Shown: one piece after another, positions 36,241 through 43,150 of the stretch
Layout: each line of letters opens with the position of its first letter
Numbering within the stretch: position 1 is the first letter of the stretch
Origin: Chryseobacterium phocaeense
GTDB lineage: Bacteria; Bacteroidota; Bacteroidia; Flavobacteriales; Weeksellaceae
Assembly (NCBI RefSeq): GCF_900169075.1
Contig: NZ_LT827015.1
Span: 2,372,158 to 2,436,157, forward strand
DNA length: 64,000 nt
Reading direction: 5' to 3'
Translations under genes and position numbers: made by a program
Notes under the pieces: model-generated
What the model was told of the DNA's origin: nothing
The model's input: only the letters and a program-made list of their open reading frames with translations
The model's database searches: none

Positions 36241-36261
36241 ACAGCCGGATGATCCGGCTGT
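36241..36261 (-). promoter_or_regulatory. Intergenic hairpin before rebB paralogue 5
   Basis: ACAGCCGGA/TCCGGCTGT stem with a 3-nt loop and T-rich sequence after it on the minus strand. Similar hairpins precede the other copies; possible attenuator or RNA-processing site. Confidence 0.6.
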
Positions 36262-36289
36262 AAAGGTTTTCTGCCGTTACCGGAACCTC

Positions 36290-36550
36290 TTAGGGATTCA
36301 GGATCTTAGCAATTGACACAGCATCTGCAATGGTGTCAAGGCTGTAGATCTGCGTTACACCCTGTGTAGTGGCTGCCTGGGTTACGATGTTTTGCTGGTT
36401 TTGGGTATTTACCGCATTTTCAAACATGATTCCTGTGGAATGTGCTGCTGTCTGATACACGTTGCTTAAAGCCATTGCAGGAGATTCTGCCACCACTTTT
36501 ACGTTCGACTGCGTTACCGCGTCTGTGATTTGTTCGTTTACTGTTGCCAT
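36290..36550 (-). CDS. rebB: RebB-family R-body protein, paralogue 4
   Basis: An 86-aa Reb-family protein, same layout as the neighbouring copies: ITDAVTQSNVKVVAESPA, AAHSTGIMFENAVNTQNQQ, and a C-terminal segment SLDTIADAVSIAKILNP. It differs from paralogue 3 by only a few residues, which suggests recent duplication or gene conversion. About 76-81 bp of spacer lies on each side. Expected to be a ribbon subunit. Confidence 0.88.
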   Translation of the reverse strand: MATVNEQITDAVTQSNVKVVAESPAMALSNVYQTAAHSTGIMFENAVNTQNQQNIVTQAATTQGVTQIYSLDTIADAVSIAKILNP

Positions 36551-36580
36551 AATGGTTATTGTTTATTGGAGTTAAAAGAC

Positions 36581-36597
36581 AACCGGATCATCCGGTT
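36581..36597 (-). promoter_or_regulatory. Intergenic hairpin before rebB paralogue 4
   Basis: AACCGGA/TCCGGTT stem with a 3-nt loop in the spacer of the tandem array. Confidence 0.55.
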
Positions 36598-36631
36598 ATC
36601 AGGATTATTGTTTGCCGTCCGCTGAAACTTT

Positions 36632-36892
36632 TTAAGGATTCAGGATTTTAGCAATGGAAACCGCATCTGCTACGGTATCCAGGCTGTAAATCTGTGTAAC
36701 ACCCTGTGTAGTGGCTGCCTGGGTTACGATGTTTTGTTGGTTTTGGGTATTTACCGCATTTTCAAACATGATTCCTGTGGAATGTGCTGCTGTCTGATAC
36801 ACGTTGCTTAAAGCCATTGCAGGAGATTCTGCCACTACTTTTACGTTCGACTGCGTTACCGCGTCTGTGATTTGTTGGTTTACTGTTGCCAT
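36632..36892 (-). CDS. rebB: RebB-family R-body protein, paralogue 3
   Basis: An 86-aa Reb-family protein. Compared with paralogue 4 the visible changes are NQQI for NEQI at the start and DTVAD for DTIAD near the end. Shares the AAHSTGIMFEN core. Structural R-body subunit by family. Confidence 0.88.
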   Translation of the reverse strand: MATVNQQITDAVTQSNVKVVAESPAMALSNVYQTAAHSTGIMFENAVNTQNQQNIVTQAATTQGVTQIYSLDTVADAVSIAKILNP

Positions 36893-36923
36893 AATGATTA
36901 TTGTTTATTGGGTTAAAAAGCAA

Positions 36924-36936
36924 CCGGGACTTCCGG
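36924..36936 (-). promoter_or_regulatory. Weak intergenic hairpin before rebB paralogue 3
   Basis: CCGG-GACTT-CCGG: a degenerate counterpart of the hairpins in the other spacers. Confidence 0.35.
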
Positions 36937-36967
36937 CCTGTGATTATTGTAAAATGAAATGAAACGT

Positions 36968-37228
36968 TTAAGGTTTCAGGATGTTCGCAATAGAAATTGC
37001 ATCTGCAATGGTATCTTTACTGTAAATCTGACCAATGCCGTGTGTAGTGGCCGCCTGAGTCACAAGATTCTGCTGATTCTGCGTATTCACTGCGTTTTCA
37101 AACATAATTCCTGTGGAATGTGCGGCTGTCTGATACACATTGCTTAAAGCCATTGCAGGAGACTCTCCCACAACCTTTACGTTCGACTGCGTTACTGCGT
37201 CTGTAATTTGTTCGTTTACTGTTGCCAT
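36968..37228 (-). CDS. rebB: RebB-family R-body protein, paralogue 2
   Basis: An 86-aa Reb-family protein and the most diverged of the five at its C-terminus: NLVTQAATTHGIGQIY and DTIADAISIANILKP replace the usual residues. It keeps VVGESPAMALSNVYQTAAHSTG. Such C-terminal differences might set copies apart within the ribbon, as RebA, RebB and RebD differ in Caedibacter. Confidence 0.88.
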   Translation of the reverse strand: MATVNEQITDAVTQSNVKVVGESPAMALSNVYQTAAHSTGIMFENAVNTQNQQNLVTQAATTHGIGQIYSKDTIADAISIANILKP

Positions 37229-37261
37229 AATAATGATGATTGTTTGGTTGGATTAAAAAGC

Positions 37262-37274
37262 CCGGATCTGCCGG
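37262..37274 (-). promoter_or_regulatory. Weak intergenic hairpin before rebB paralogue 2
   Basis: CCGG-ATCTG-CCGG in the spacer, with a repeat of the word CCCGGAT nearby. Confidence 0.35.
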
Positions 37275-37308
37275 ATCTGTAAAGCCCGGATGTTAAGGTG
37301 CCGGAAAA

Positions 37309-37569
37309 TTAAGGCTTCAGAATCTTCGCAATAGAAACCGCATCTGCTATGGTATCCATGCTGTAAATCTGCATAATACCCTGAGTAGTGGCTGCCTGCC
37401 CTAAAATGTTCTGCTGGTTCTGCGTATTCACCGCATTTTCAAACATGATTCCTGTAGAGTGTGCGGCTGACTGATACACGTTACTTAAAGCCATTGCAGG
37501 AGATTCACCTACTACTTTTACATTCGACTGCGTTACTGCGTCTGTGATTTGTTCGTTTACTGTTGCCAT
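37309..37569 (-). CDS. rebB: RebB-family R-body protein, paralogue 1
   Basis: First of the five tandem 86-aa Reb-family genes in transcription order. It has GESPAMALSNVYQSAAHSTG and NILGQAATTQGIMQIY. Its 5' leader differs from the other copies (no hairpin, a TTTTTTTTGAG tract), and 446 bp without a clear gene lies upstream, so the array may have its own promoter here. Confidence 0.88.
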   Translation of the reverse strand: MATVNEQITDAVTQSNVKVVGESPAMALSNVYQSAAHSTGIMFENAVNTQNQQNILGQAATTQGIMQIYSMDTIADAVSIAKILKP

Positions 37570-38015
37570 AGTTGTAATTGTTTTTTTTGAGATCTGATCT
37601 CTGTTAATAATTATTTTGATTTAAACTAGTTTTCGTGTTATTTAAACTCCCGCAAATAATAGCATGAAGCAGATTTTCAAGGCATTGTTGCAGACTGTGG
37701 TCGGTTTCGCTGTATGGATGATTCTCAATACAATGGCTGATATCTGATCTGTACCATGTGCAGGAGTTAAATTTTATGCTGTACTCTTAGGTCATTCCTG
37801 ACCCTTATTGACTGATAAAAGGATGCGGCTGAGCTTTTCCTGATCATGTATTCCTGCTGTGTACACTGAACGTGGACTGTTCCGGGGATGGATGACTTAA
37901 CTGTTTTGCACGCTGAGCATCAGAAAAACGGTGTGGAATAAATATGGACGGATTGTATATGCTGAGGGCACCGTTTTCTATTTTTACAGAGGAATATACC
38001 GCATCCGTAGTTTTG
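37570..38015. other. Gap between the array and the upstream Reb-like gene
   Basis: 446 bp. No confident gene on the minus strand. Just past the stop of the 75-aa gene another frame stays open and reads like coding sequence (for example KVQKYLGEDAFNKTTDAVY), so part may be a decayed or frameshifted extension. A 27-codon plus-strand peptide lies at 37664-37747. Confidence 0.45.
37664..37747 (+). CDS. Possible 27-aa hydrophobic peptide
   Basis: ATG-started plus-strand frame of 27 codons, positively charged N-terminus (MKQIFK) then a membrane-length hydrophobic run with one Trp, ending MADI. It lies antisense to the R-body operon, ahead of the rebB array. It is too short to be sure it is translated. 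Confidence 0.25.
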   Translation: MKQIFKALLQTVVGFAVWMILNTMADI

Positions 38016-38243
38016 TTAAAAGCGTCTTCTCCCAGATATTTTTGAACTTTTGAGCCTGAATGTCCCGGAACTCATTTTTCTGAGTCCCATCACGTAATTA
38101 CTCATTCCGACCATAGCATCCCGTTGCTGATTCAGTGCAGAATTGATATGCATTAATCCTGTGGAATGGGCACTGACCTGCGCAGAAATAGCGGCGGGCA
38201 CAGAGGCGGACATTCCCATAACGGCTGTATTGATTTCATTCAT
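38016..38243 (-). CDS. Diverged Reb-like protein, uncertain C-terminus
   Basis: A 75-aa product. The stretch SAHSTGLMHINSALNQQ (about 25-41) matches the AAHSTGIMFENAVNTQNQQ core of the RebB copies, so this is a diverged Reb-family member. After MSNYVMG the sequence turns very basic (FRLKSSKISGRRRF), unlike any Reb protein, and both other frames stay open nearby. A frameshift in the last third is possible. The ATG at 38243 is clear. Confidence 0.6.
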   Translation of the reverse strand: MNEINTAVMGMSASVPAAISAQVSAHSTGLMHINSALNQQRDAMVGMSNYVMGLRKMSSGTFRLKSSKISGRRRF

Positions 38244-38284
38244 AATGATCTGTTGTTTTGGTTATGTGTTATTTTAATGTGAGG

Positions 38285-38416
38285 AGTCAGGAGGGATGGA
38301 AGCTGGAAGAGGGAAGTTAGCCGGCTGACTTCCAGCAGACAGAATAGATTTTAAGATTTAAAGATTTAATATGATTGCTCTGCAGCTCAGATTTTGGCTT
38401 CAGGAACCTCCCTCTT
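38285..38416. repeat. Dispersed repeat word within the R-body locus
   Basis: Contains GGAAGCTGGAAGAGGGAAG (38298-38316), CTGGAA...TTCCAG arms, and CCCTCTTCCCTC near 38409. Same word family as the 22-bp inverted repeat at 21856-22020. Confidence 0.55.
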
Positions 38417-38423
38417 CCCTCAC

Positions 38424-38873
38424 CTACTTCTTCATATTTGCAAACCTCACCTGCAGCTTATTCATTCTTTCTGCAATCTTCAGTTCTTTCTCTTTAATCT
38501 TCATTGCTGAAGTTTCCTGCAGTTTTTTTAGCTGGTCTTCATAGTTCATGGTTACAGGAGCGGCTGTAGCGGGTGATTGATATGCCTCCTGCTGTTTTAC
38601 GGCTTCTTCCAGCTTTTCCAACAGTGGTGCTAACGATTTCAGCGTTGCTTTAGTCGCTTTATCTTTGATATAATTGATGATTTCGTCTTCATGACTCAGC
38701 ACAACGGGCATGGCACTGATATCAATTCCCACAGCATTATTTTCCGTTTCCACAACAGGAATATTTTCCTCCTGTTCCTGATCTGCCCCTGTATTTTCCC
38801 TATCATCAACTGACACCTCCTCGTAGACTGCGGGATCTATTTTTTTGAGATTATGATCTTTTGAATAATCCAT
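38424..38873 (-). CDS. R-body locus accessory protein, helical (149 aa)
   Basis: No family recognised. The first 60 residues are acidic and disordered-looking (Glu, Asp, Asn); the rest is helical with Lys/Glu/Leu heptads, ending MKIKEKELKIAERMNKLQ, a likely coiled coil. A central segment AVGIDISAMPVVLSHEDEIINY may be a short strand-helix element. Its start overlaps the end of the upstream accessory gene by 23 bases. By position it may help assemble or regulate R-bodies. Confidence 0.65.
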   Translation of the reverse strand: MDYSKDHNLKKIDPAVYEEVSVDDRENTGADQEQEENIPVVETENNAVGIDISAMPVVLSHEDEIINYIKDKATKATLKSLAPLLEKLEEAVKQQEAYQSPATAAPVTMNYEDQLKKLQETSAMKIKEKELKIAERMNKLQVRFANMKK

Positions 38874-39060
38874 TTCCTATTTTTTTAAGTTTGTCTGTGA
38901 TTTGCATTGTTATGGTCTTTGCGGGCTTATCGCTCTCAGGTTTTTCTGAAGGAATTACCGCTTCTTCAATCTTAGGTTTTACGAGTGGCTGGGCCAGCTT
39001 AATAGATTTCAGCACCAATTTCCCGTCTCCGCCTCCAGCTTCAAAAGTTTTATTTCCCAT
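38851..39060 (-). CDS. R-body locus accessory protein, small basic (69-84 aa)
   Basis: No family recognised. It is rich in Lys, Glu and Pro, with a basic C-terminal helix (ITDKLKKIGNGLFKRS). The ATG at 39060 gives 69 aa; the frame extends to 39105, where it runs directly into an A10 tract at the end of the preceding gene. A -1 slip on that tract would fuse the two products. It may therefore be either a separate small protein or the tail of a frameshifted fusion. Confidence 0.55.
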   Translation of the reverse strand: MGNKTFEAGGGDGKLVLKSIKLAQPLVKPKIEEAVIPSEKPESDKPAKTITMQITDKLKKIGNGLFKRS

Positions 39061-39101
39061 GCTGTCCTGTTCTTCTGGTTTGTCATTGGTAGGCGCTGAT
39101 G

Positions 39102-39584
39102 TCAATTGTTTTTTTTTTCAGCATCTTCTTTGGGAAGATCCTGGACCGGCATGGCAGCCGCTGGCGGATTCAGATTGCTGTTAATAGCATAGATTGCAGT
39201 AGAGATTTTCGTTTTCACTTCGGCATAATCGCTCACCATTTTAAAAAGATCCCGCATCATTTCATTTCCCGTATCACTTCCTGTTTCTTCAGCTGCTCCT
39301 TCCGTCAGTTTTTTCTTTGGAGGCGGTTTATTTTCGCTGGGTGTTCCGTAGGTGAGAAAATTATTGGCCAATCTGCTTAATGCGATGAGACCTACCTGTT
39401 CAAATCCTTTTAAAAAAGACTGGAGATCCTGAACCATCATCCCCGTGGACTGGTCGATCATTACTTTTCCCGCACCGGTCATTGGGGAAGCTGCCGGTGG
39501 AGACAATACTTCTTTGTTAATGAAAACCACCGCTTCCTCTGCCGCATTGGCAGGCTGGGCTCCTTCTGAATTTTGCGTTCCCAT
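39102..39584 (-). CDS. R-body locus accessory protein (160 aa)
   Basis: Related in style to Reb proteins though longer: MIDQSTGMMVQDLQSFLKGF at about 42-61, followed by ALSRLANNFLTYGTP, resembles the Reb core order (STG then helices). The middle is Pro/Lys-rich (KPPPKKKLTEGAAEE) and a helix follows. It ends in AEKKNN encoded by GAA plus an A10 run directly before the stop. Second gene of the locus, 17 bp after the first Reb-like gene. Confidence 0.65.
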   Translation of the reverse strand: MGTQNSEGAQPANAAEEAVVFINKEVLSPPAASPMTGAGKVMIDQSTGMMVQDLQSFLKGFEQVGLIALSRLANNFLTYGTPSENKPPPKKKLTEGAAEETGSDTGNEMMRDLFKMVSDYAEVKTKISTAIYAINSNLNPPAAAMPVQDLPKEDAEKKNN

Positions 39585-39601
39585 GGTTGTAAAGTTTTAG
39601 A

Positions 39602-39817
39602 TTATCCTTTCAAAATCTTAATGGCATCCGCTACAATGGCAGGATTCAGCTGGTTAAGATTCTGCTGGTTAGTTACTGAGTTCTGTATTGAAATCCCGCT
39701 GGCATGCATTGCCATCTGGTACAACATACTCATTGCCTGAGCCGGCGATTCGCCGAGCACTGTAACATTGGTCTGCGTTACCGCATCGGTGACCTTGTTA
39801 TTTACTGTATCTGACAT
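39602..39817 (-). CDS. RebB-like R-body protein, first gene of the locus
   Basis: A 71-aa Reb-family protein. VTDAVTQTNVTVLGESPAQA, then MSMLYQMAMHASGISIQN and NQQNLNQLNP, is clearly the same domain as the five 86-aa paralogues but shorter at the C-terminus. It is the first gene after the likely promoter region, which holds the GGGTATTTCCC palindrome. Possibly the counterpart of a minor Reb subunit. Confidence 0.82.
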   Translation of the reverse strand: MSDTVNNKVTDAVTQTNVTVLGESPAQAMSMLYQMAMHASGISIQNSVTNQQNLNQLNPAIVADAIKILKG

Positions 39818-40004
39818 ATACTTGGTTTTAATGGTTATTCAATTTCGGAGCGCCGTTCATTTTTATTATCTTTAAAGAACTTTTCTCCCGGTTTACTGTT
39901 CTACGCCTTCCCTCCTCTTCATTTTCTGTTTCCCTCTTTCTTCTGATACAAATTTCCAAAAGAAAAACAAATTCAGATTAAGGGAATGTACTGATTTTTA
40001 GAAA

Positions 40005-40020
40005 TTAGGGTATTTCCCTT
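40005..40020 (-). promoter_or_regulatory. Possible operator of the R-body locus
   Basis: TTAGGG-TATT-TCCCTT (40005-40020) around GGGTATTTCCC, 190 bp upstream of the first Reb-like gene. It has the same 6-4-6 layout as the TTACGG-N4-CCGTAA sites but different half-sites, and no -7 element 21 nt away. Confidence 0.35.
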
Positions 40021-40110
40021 TTTCGTGAAAAACAAGCGACCAAATCTCGCTTTCAACCATTTAGATTCGGAAAAACCTTCTACTAAAGCACTACAGGAAG
40101 ACTAAGTGCA

Positions 40111-40141
40111 TAAAAAAACCGTCACATAAAATGATGACGGT
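40111..40141 (-). terminator. Hairpin terminator
   Basis: ACCGTCA/TGACGGT stem (40118-40124 with 40135-40141) followed on the minus strand by a T7 run, downstream of the siderophore-interacting protein gene. Confidence 0.8.
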
Positions 40142-40187
40142 CCTATTTGGTGGAAACCTTACTCTATGAAGAACTAACAAACAGCTT

Positions 40188-40910
40188 TTAAAGTCCCTTT
40201 TTGCCCTCTATCCAATATGCCTGCGACCTTACACACTTCGCATCCACTCCTTTTGCTTTAAGGAATTTCCGGATCACCGACATGGTATTTCCGTTTCCCG
40301 TAAGGTAGAAAACCACCTGATTGTTGTAAACCGCTTCTTTTTCCTCTTTTAAAAAATCGTTGAGGGCTTCCATAATGTTCTGAATGTCGTTTTTGGGGGC
40401 ATGATAGCCGTACAGTTCCAGTTTTTTCAGGACTGCCGGCTCTTCCAGCTCATGAAGGCATACAAATGAAGCGTCCGCATCTTCTGCTTCTTCTTTGATG
40501 GACAGGGAGGTTCCCAGTGAGGTTTCATCACCAATGGAGAAATGGATTTCCGCATTGGGTTCAAAAAAGCGCTTTCCCCGCGGCATTAAAACTTTGGTAG
40601 ATTCACCTTCGGTGAGGCTTTCTGCAAAGCTGCTTCCTACGGCCCGGGTATCATGCAGATGGAACATTACATCAAAAGTTCCCTTATATTTATTGAAATT
40701 AAATGGAGAATAATTGCGGTAATCCCTTTCATTAACCCTGATCCCGATGGCATAGGCAGGTTCAAAGTGAACATCCCGCAGATCGGCAGCAAAACGGATA
40801 AGGCGAAGATCATCTGAAACAGTTTCGGTATGGATAACGGTGCATTCCTGAAATTTGGAGGACATGACATTTTCTAACGTGTCATTGATCCATTTTGGTA
40901 AGCTTGGCAT
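40188..40910 (-). CDS. Siderophore-interacting protein-like FAD oxidoreductase
   Basis: A 240-aa cytoplasmic flavoprotein-like protein. The N-terminal half has the FAD-binding barrel features of SIP proteins: SPFNFNKYKGTFDVMFHLHDTR, where RNYSPF stands for the RxYT/S motif, and PRGKRFF. The C-terminal half is an NAD(P)H-binding-like domain (QVVFYLTGNGNTMSVIRKFL) ending in AYWIEGKKG. It probably reduces ferric-siderophore, or acts as a related reductase. A divergent or unrelated AraC gene follows upstream on the same strand. Confidence 0.75.
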   Translation of the reverse strand: MPSLPKWINDTLENVMSSKFQECTVIHTETVSDDLRLIRFAADLRDVHFEPAYAIGIRVNERDYRNYSPFNFNKYKGTFDVMFHLHDTRAVGSSFAESLTEGESTKVLMPRGKRFFEPNAEIHFSIGDETSLGTSLSIKEEAEDADASFVCLHELEEPAVLKKLELYGYHAPKNDIQNIMEALNDFLKEEKEAVYNNQVVFYLTGNGNTMSVIRKFLKAKGVDAKCVRSQAYWIEGKKGL

Positions 40911-40990
40911 AAAAAATTTTAATACAAAGGAAGCTTCAAAATAAAGACCGGTCGATAGCCGTTTCAGGGAAATGATTGGACTATTCGCGG

Positions 40991-41863
40991 TTAGGATCTC
41001 TTCCGGTTTTTGTCCCGGAACTCAGACGGTGGATAGCCTTCTGTTTTGGAGAATAACCGTGAAAAATAGGTGTGATCGCTGTAACCCAGTTCATAGGCAA
41101 TTTCCTTTACGGTAAGCTGCGTGAAGGAAAGGAGTCTTTTGGCCTCTATTAAAACCTCCTGCTGAATCCAGTGCTGGGCTGGTTTTCCGGTCACCTCCCG
41201 GATGACTTCTGTGAGATATCCCCGGGAAATATTCAGGAGTGCTGCATAGCCTGACGGATTTTTCAGCGTTCTGAATTCTTTCCTTACAAGAATCCTGAAT
41301 TTCCGGGCCAGCTGAACGGCACGGCTTTCACTGACAATTTCAGGATTATTTTCCTCCAGAAAGATCAGGGCATACAGACCGGCAAAAGCATTCATCAAAG
41401 ACTGAACCACAAAAAAGCCGTCGTTCGTTTCCAGCATCTCTTCCGTATAGGCCATCTGGAGCATTTTTGCACAGGCGCTGAGCCTTTCTGCACGGATTTT
41501 ATCAATAGAAATGGGCTGGATATCCACCAAAGATTCCTCAAACACAGCTCTTACCGTATCCGGCAGCAGATCTGCCTTAACCGCGATAAACCATCCGCTT
41601 ACCTCATCCATTAAAATTCCTTCATGAACCTGACCGGGCAGCAGAAAGAAAACCGCCGCATCCCGGGCTTCAATGGTCTTAAAATCCACCATCATTTTGG
41701 CATGTCCGCTTTCCAGGTAGGTAAAAATATAATGACTGTCCCGGTGAACGCCTTTATCAAAAAGGTTGTCTTCCGTGCTCATCGTCCGTTTTTCAATTCT
41801 TTCAATCAGAATGCCGTGGTGCGTGATGCTGCTTAAATCATATGTCGGAATGCTTTGTTTCAT
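40991..41863 (-). CDS. AraC family transcriptional regulator
   Basis: A 290-aa regulator. N-terminal cupin-like domain to about 170; C-terminal AraC double HTH (about 190-285), second helix in LGYSDHTYFSRLFSKTEGYPP. It lies 80 bp upstream of the SIP-like gene on the same strand and may control it. Confidence 0.88.
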   Translation of the reverse strand: MKQSIPTYDLSSITHHGILIERIEKRTMSTEDNLFDKGVHRDSHYIFTYLESGHAKMMVDFKTIEARDAAVFFLLPGQVHEGILMDEVSGWFIAVKADLLPDTVRAVFEESLVDIQPISIDKIRAERLSACAKMLQMAYTEEMLETNDGFFVVQSLMNAFAGLYALIFLEENNPEIVSESRAVQLARKFRILVRKEFRTLKNPSGYAALLNISRGYLTEVIREVTGKPAQHWIQQEVLIEAKRLLSFTQLTVKEIAYELGYSDHTYFSRLFSKTEGYPPSEFRDKNRKRS

Positions 41864-41974
41864 CTTTAAATAGTAGCGTAAAATTAGAAATATTCATAAG
41901 AACAGACGCAAACCAAAACATTATCCTTTAAATGAAGCATAAAAACCGGGATAAAGAAGCCTTTAGCAGTTCAT

Positions 41975-42610
41975 TTACTTAGCTTTTGAAAAAGCCATTT
42001 TTACAGCCAGATACGTGAGTACGCCTGCCATAAACCATTTCTGGATCTTTACCCAAAACGGATTACCTGCGAAAAATGCTGCGACCTTTGCAGCCGTAAG
42101 GACTATGATAAAATTGACACTGAAGCTTACCAAAACCTGGATAATTCCCAATTCAAAACTCTGGATCAAAACAGAACCGTACTCAGGTTTAATGAATTGT
42201 GGAAAAAAGGACAGGTAAAACACGGCCACTTTTGGATTCAGTACATTCGTTAAGAAACCCACAGTGAAAAGCTTTCTCGGTCCGTCATGCGGACTGTTTT
42301 TATCTACATCAAACAGGTTCCTGCTCTTAGGTTTAACCGCCTGATAGGCCAGATATAAAAGATAAACCGTTCCCAGTGTTTTCAGAACAGTGTAAGCTAC
42401 CGGAACCGCCAGTAATACGGCAGTCAGACCGAAGGATACCATCACAATATGAAACATGAATCCGCACACTACGCCTGCCAGCGAGATTAAGCCTGATTTT
42501 TTCCCCTGGGTGATAGATTTTGAAATAAGATAAATCATATTGGGACCCGGACTTATTACCAGAATAAGAGCAGCAAGAACAAAAAACAGGAGTTCGTGAA
42601 GTGGAATCAT
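41975..42610 (-). CDS. LysE/RhtB family amino-acid exporter
   Basis: A 211-aa inner-membrane protein with six hydrophobic segments. The family signature SPGPNMIYLISKSITQGKKSG lies near residue 20, followed by GFLTNVLNPKVAVFYLSFFPQF in the middle. Exports an amino acid such as homoserine or lysine by analogy. Single gene. Confidence 0.88.
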   Translation of the reverse strand: MIPLHELLFFVLAALILVISPGPNMIYLISKSITQGKKSGLISLAGVVCGFMFHIVMVSFGLTAVLLAVPVAYTVLKTLGTVYLLYLAYQAVKPKSRNLFDVDKNSPHDGPRKLFTVGFLTNVLNPKVAVFYLSFFPQFIKPEYGSVLIQSFELGIIQVLVSFSVNFIIVLTAAKVAAFFAGNPFWVKIQKWFMAGVLTYLAVKMAFSKAK

Positions 42611-43150
42611 TTTTTAGCTCGTCATTTATTTACACATATACCGGAAAATCATTGTACAGTACGTACGAACGAATAATTAAACAAATATAATTGATTTTTG
42701 GAATACTTTTTCCAACTTCATGACCTCGATGTTTCTTATTTGTTACAAAAACAGACCGATCTTCTACCGGATTTTAGGTATTTAACGTTAAGATTACATT
42801 AAATCCTGATGCCGGTTGTAGTATTTTGCTACTTTTGTATCCCTGATGAGGGAGTTTTTTACTTTTTCAGGATAAACAAAACTAAACTATAAACCAGAAC
42901 ACCGGATGCAAACTATTAAAAACCCAGGAAACTTTCATGGTTACAGAGATTGAATAATTATGTCACTCTTTAAATGGATATTAAAAATATTTTTTTACAA
43001 TCCCGTAATATCATTTGATTTTTTACGTTTCACAGTAAACTAAAAACCATTTATCTAACAAGAAAAGTTTCATTCTTCTAATTTCCTGTAACATCCATCC
43101 AATTCAATAGACTATTTGAGAGACTTCTACTCCATTAAAATTTAAACTGA
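42611..43150. promoter_or_regulatory. Long leader/promoter region of the TonB receptor operon
   Basis: 540 bp without a real gene. It has a TACGTACG palindrome (about 42661) and a TACTTTTG -7-like element (42830-42837). A 15-codon ATG frame (42906-42953) encoding MQTIKNPGNFHGYRD is too short to judge. The receptor start lies 313 bp after the -7 element, so the mRNA would have a long leader. Confidence 0.4.

Larger units (their letters stand above)
39818..40187. other. Promoter side of the R-body locus
   Basis: 370 bp without a gene. It holds a pyrimidine-rich stretch (CCTTCCCTCCTCTTC near 39907), the GGGTATTTCCC palindrome, and the terminator of the next gene at 40111-40141. Confidence 0.5.

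Noticed and set aside
35953..37569. Regular direct repeats, considered as CRISPR
   Set aside because: The repeated units are 336-342 bp, each holding a coding gene; no short repeat-spacer structure.
42906..42953. 15-codon frame in the TonB leader as an attenuation peptide
   Set aside because: Too short, with no run of one regulatory codon and no clear hairpin after it.
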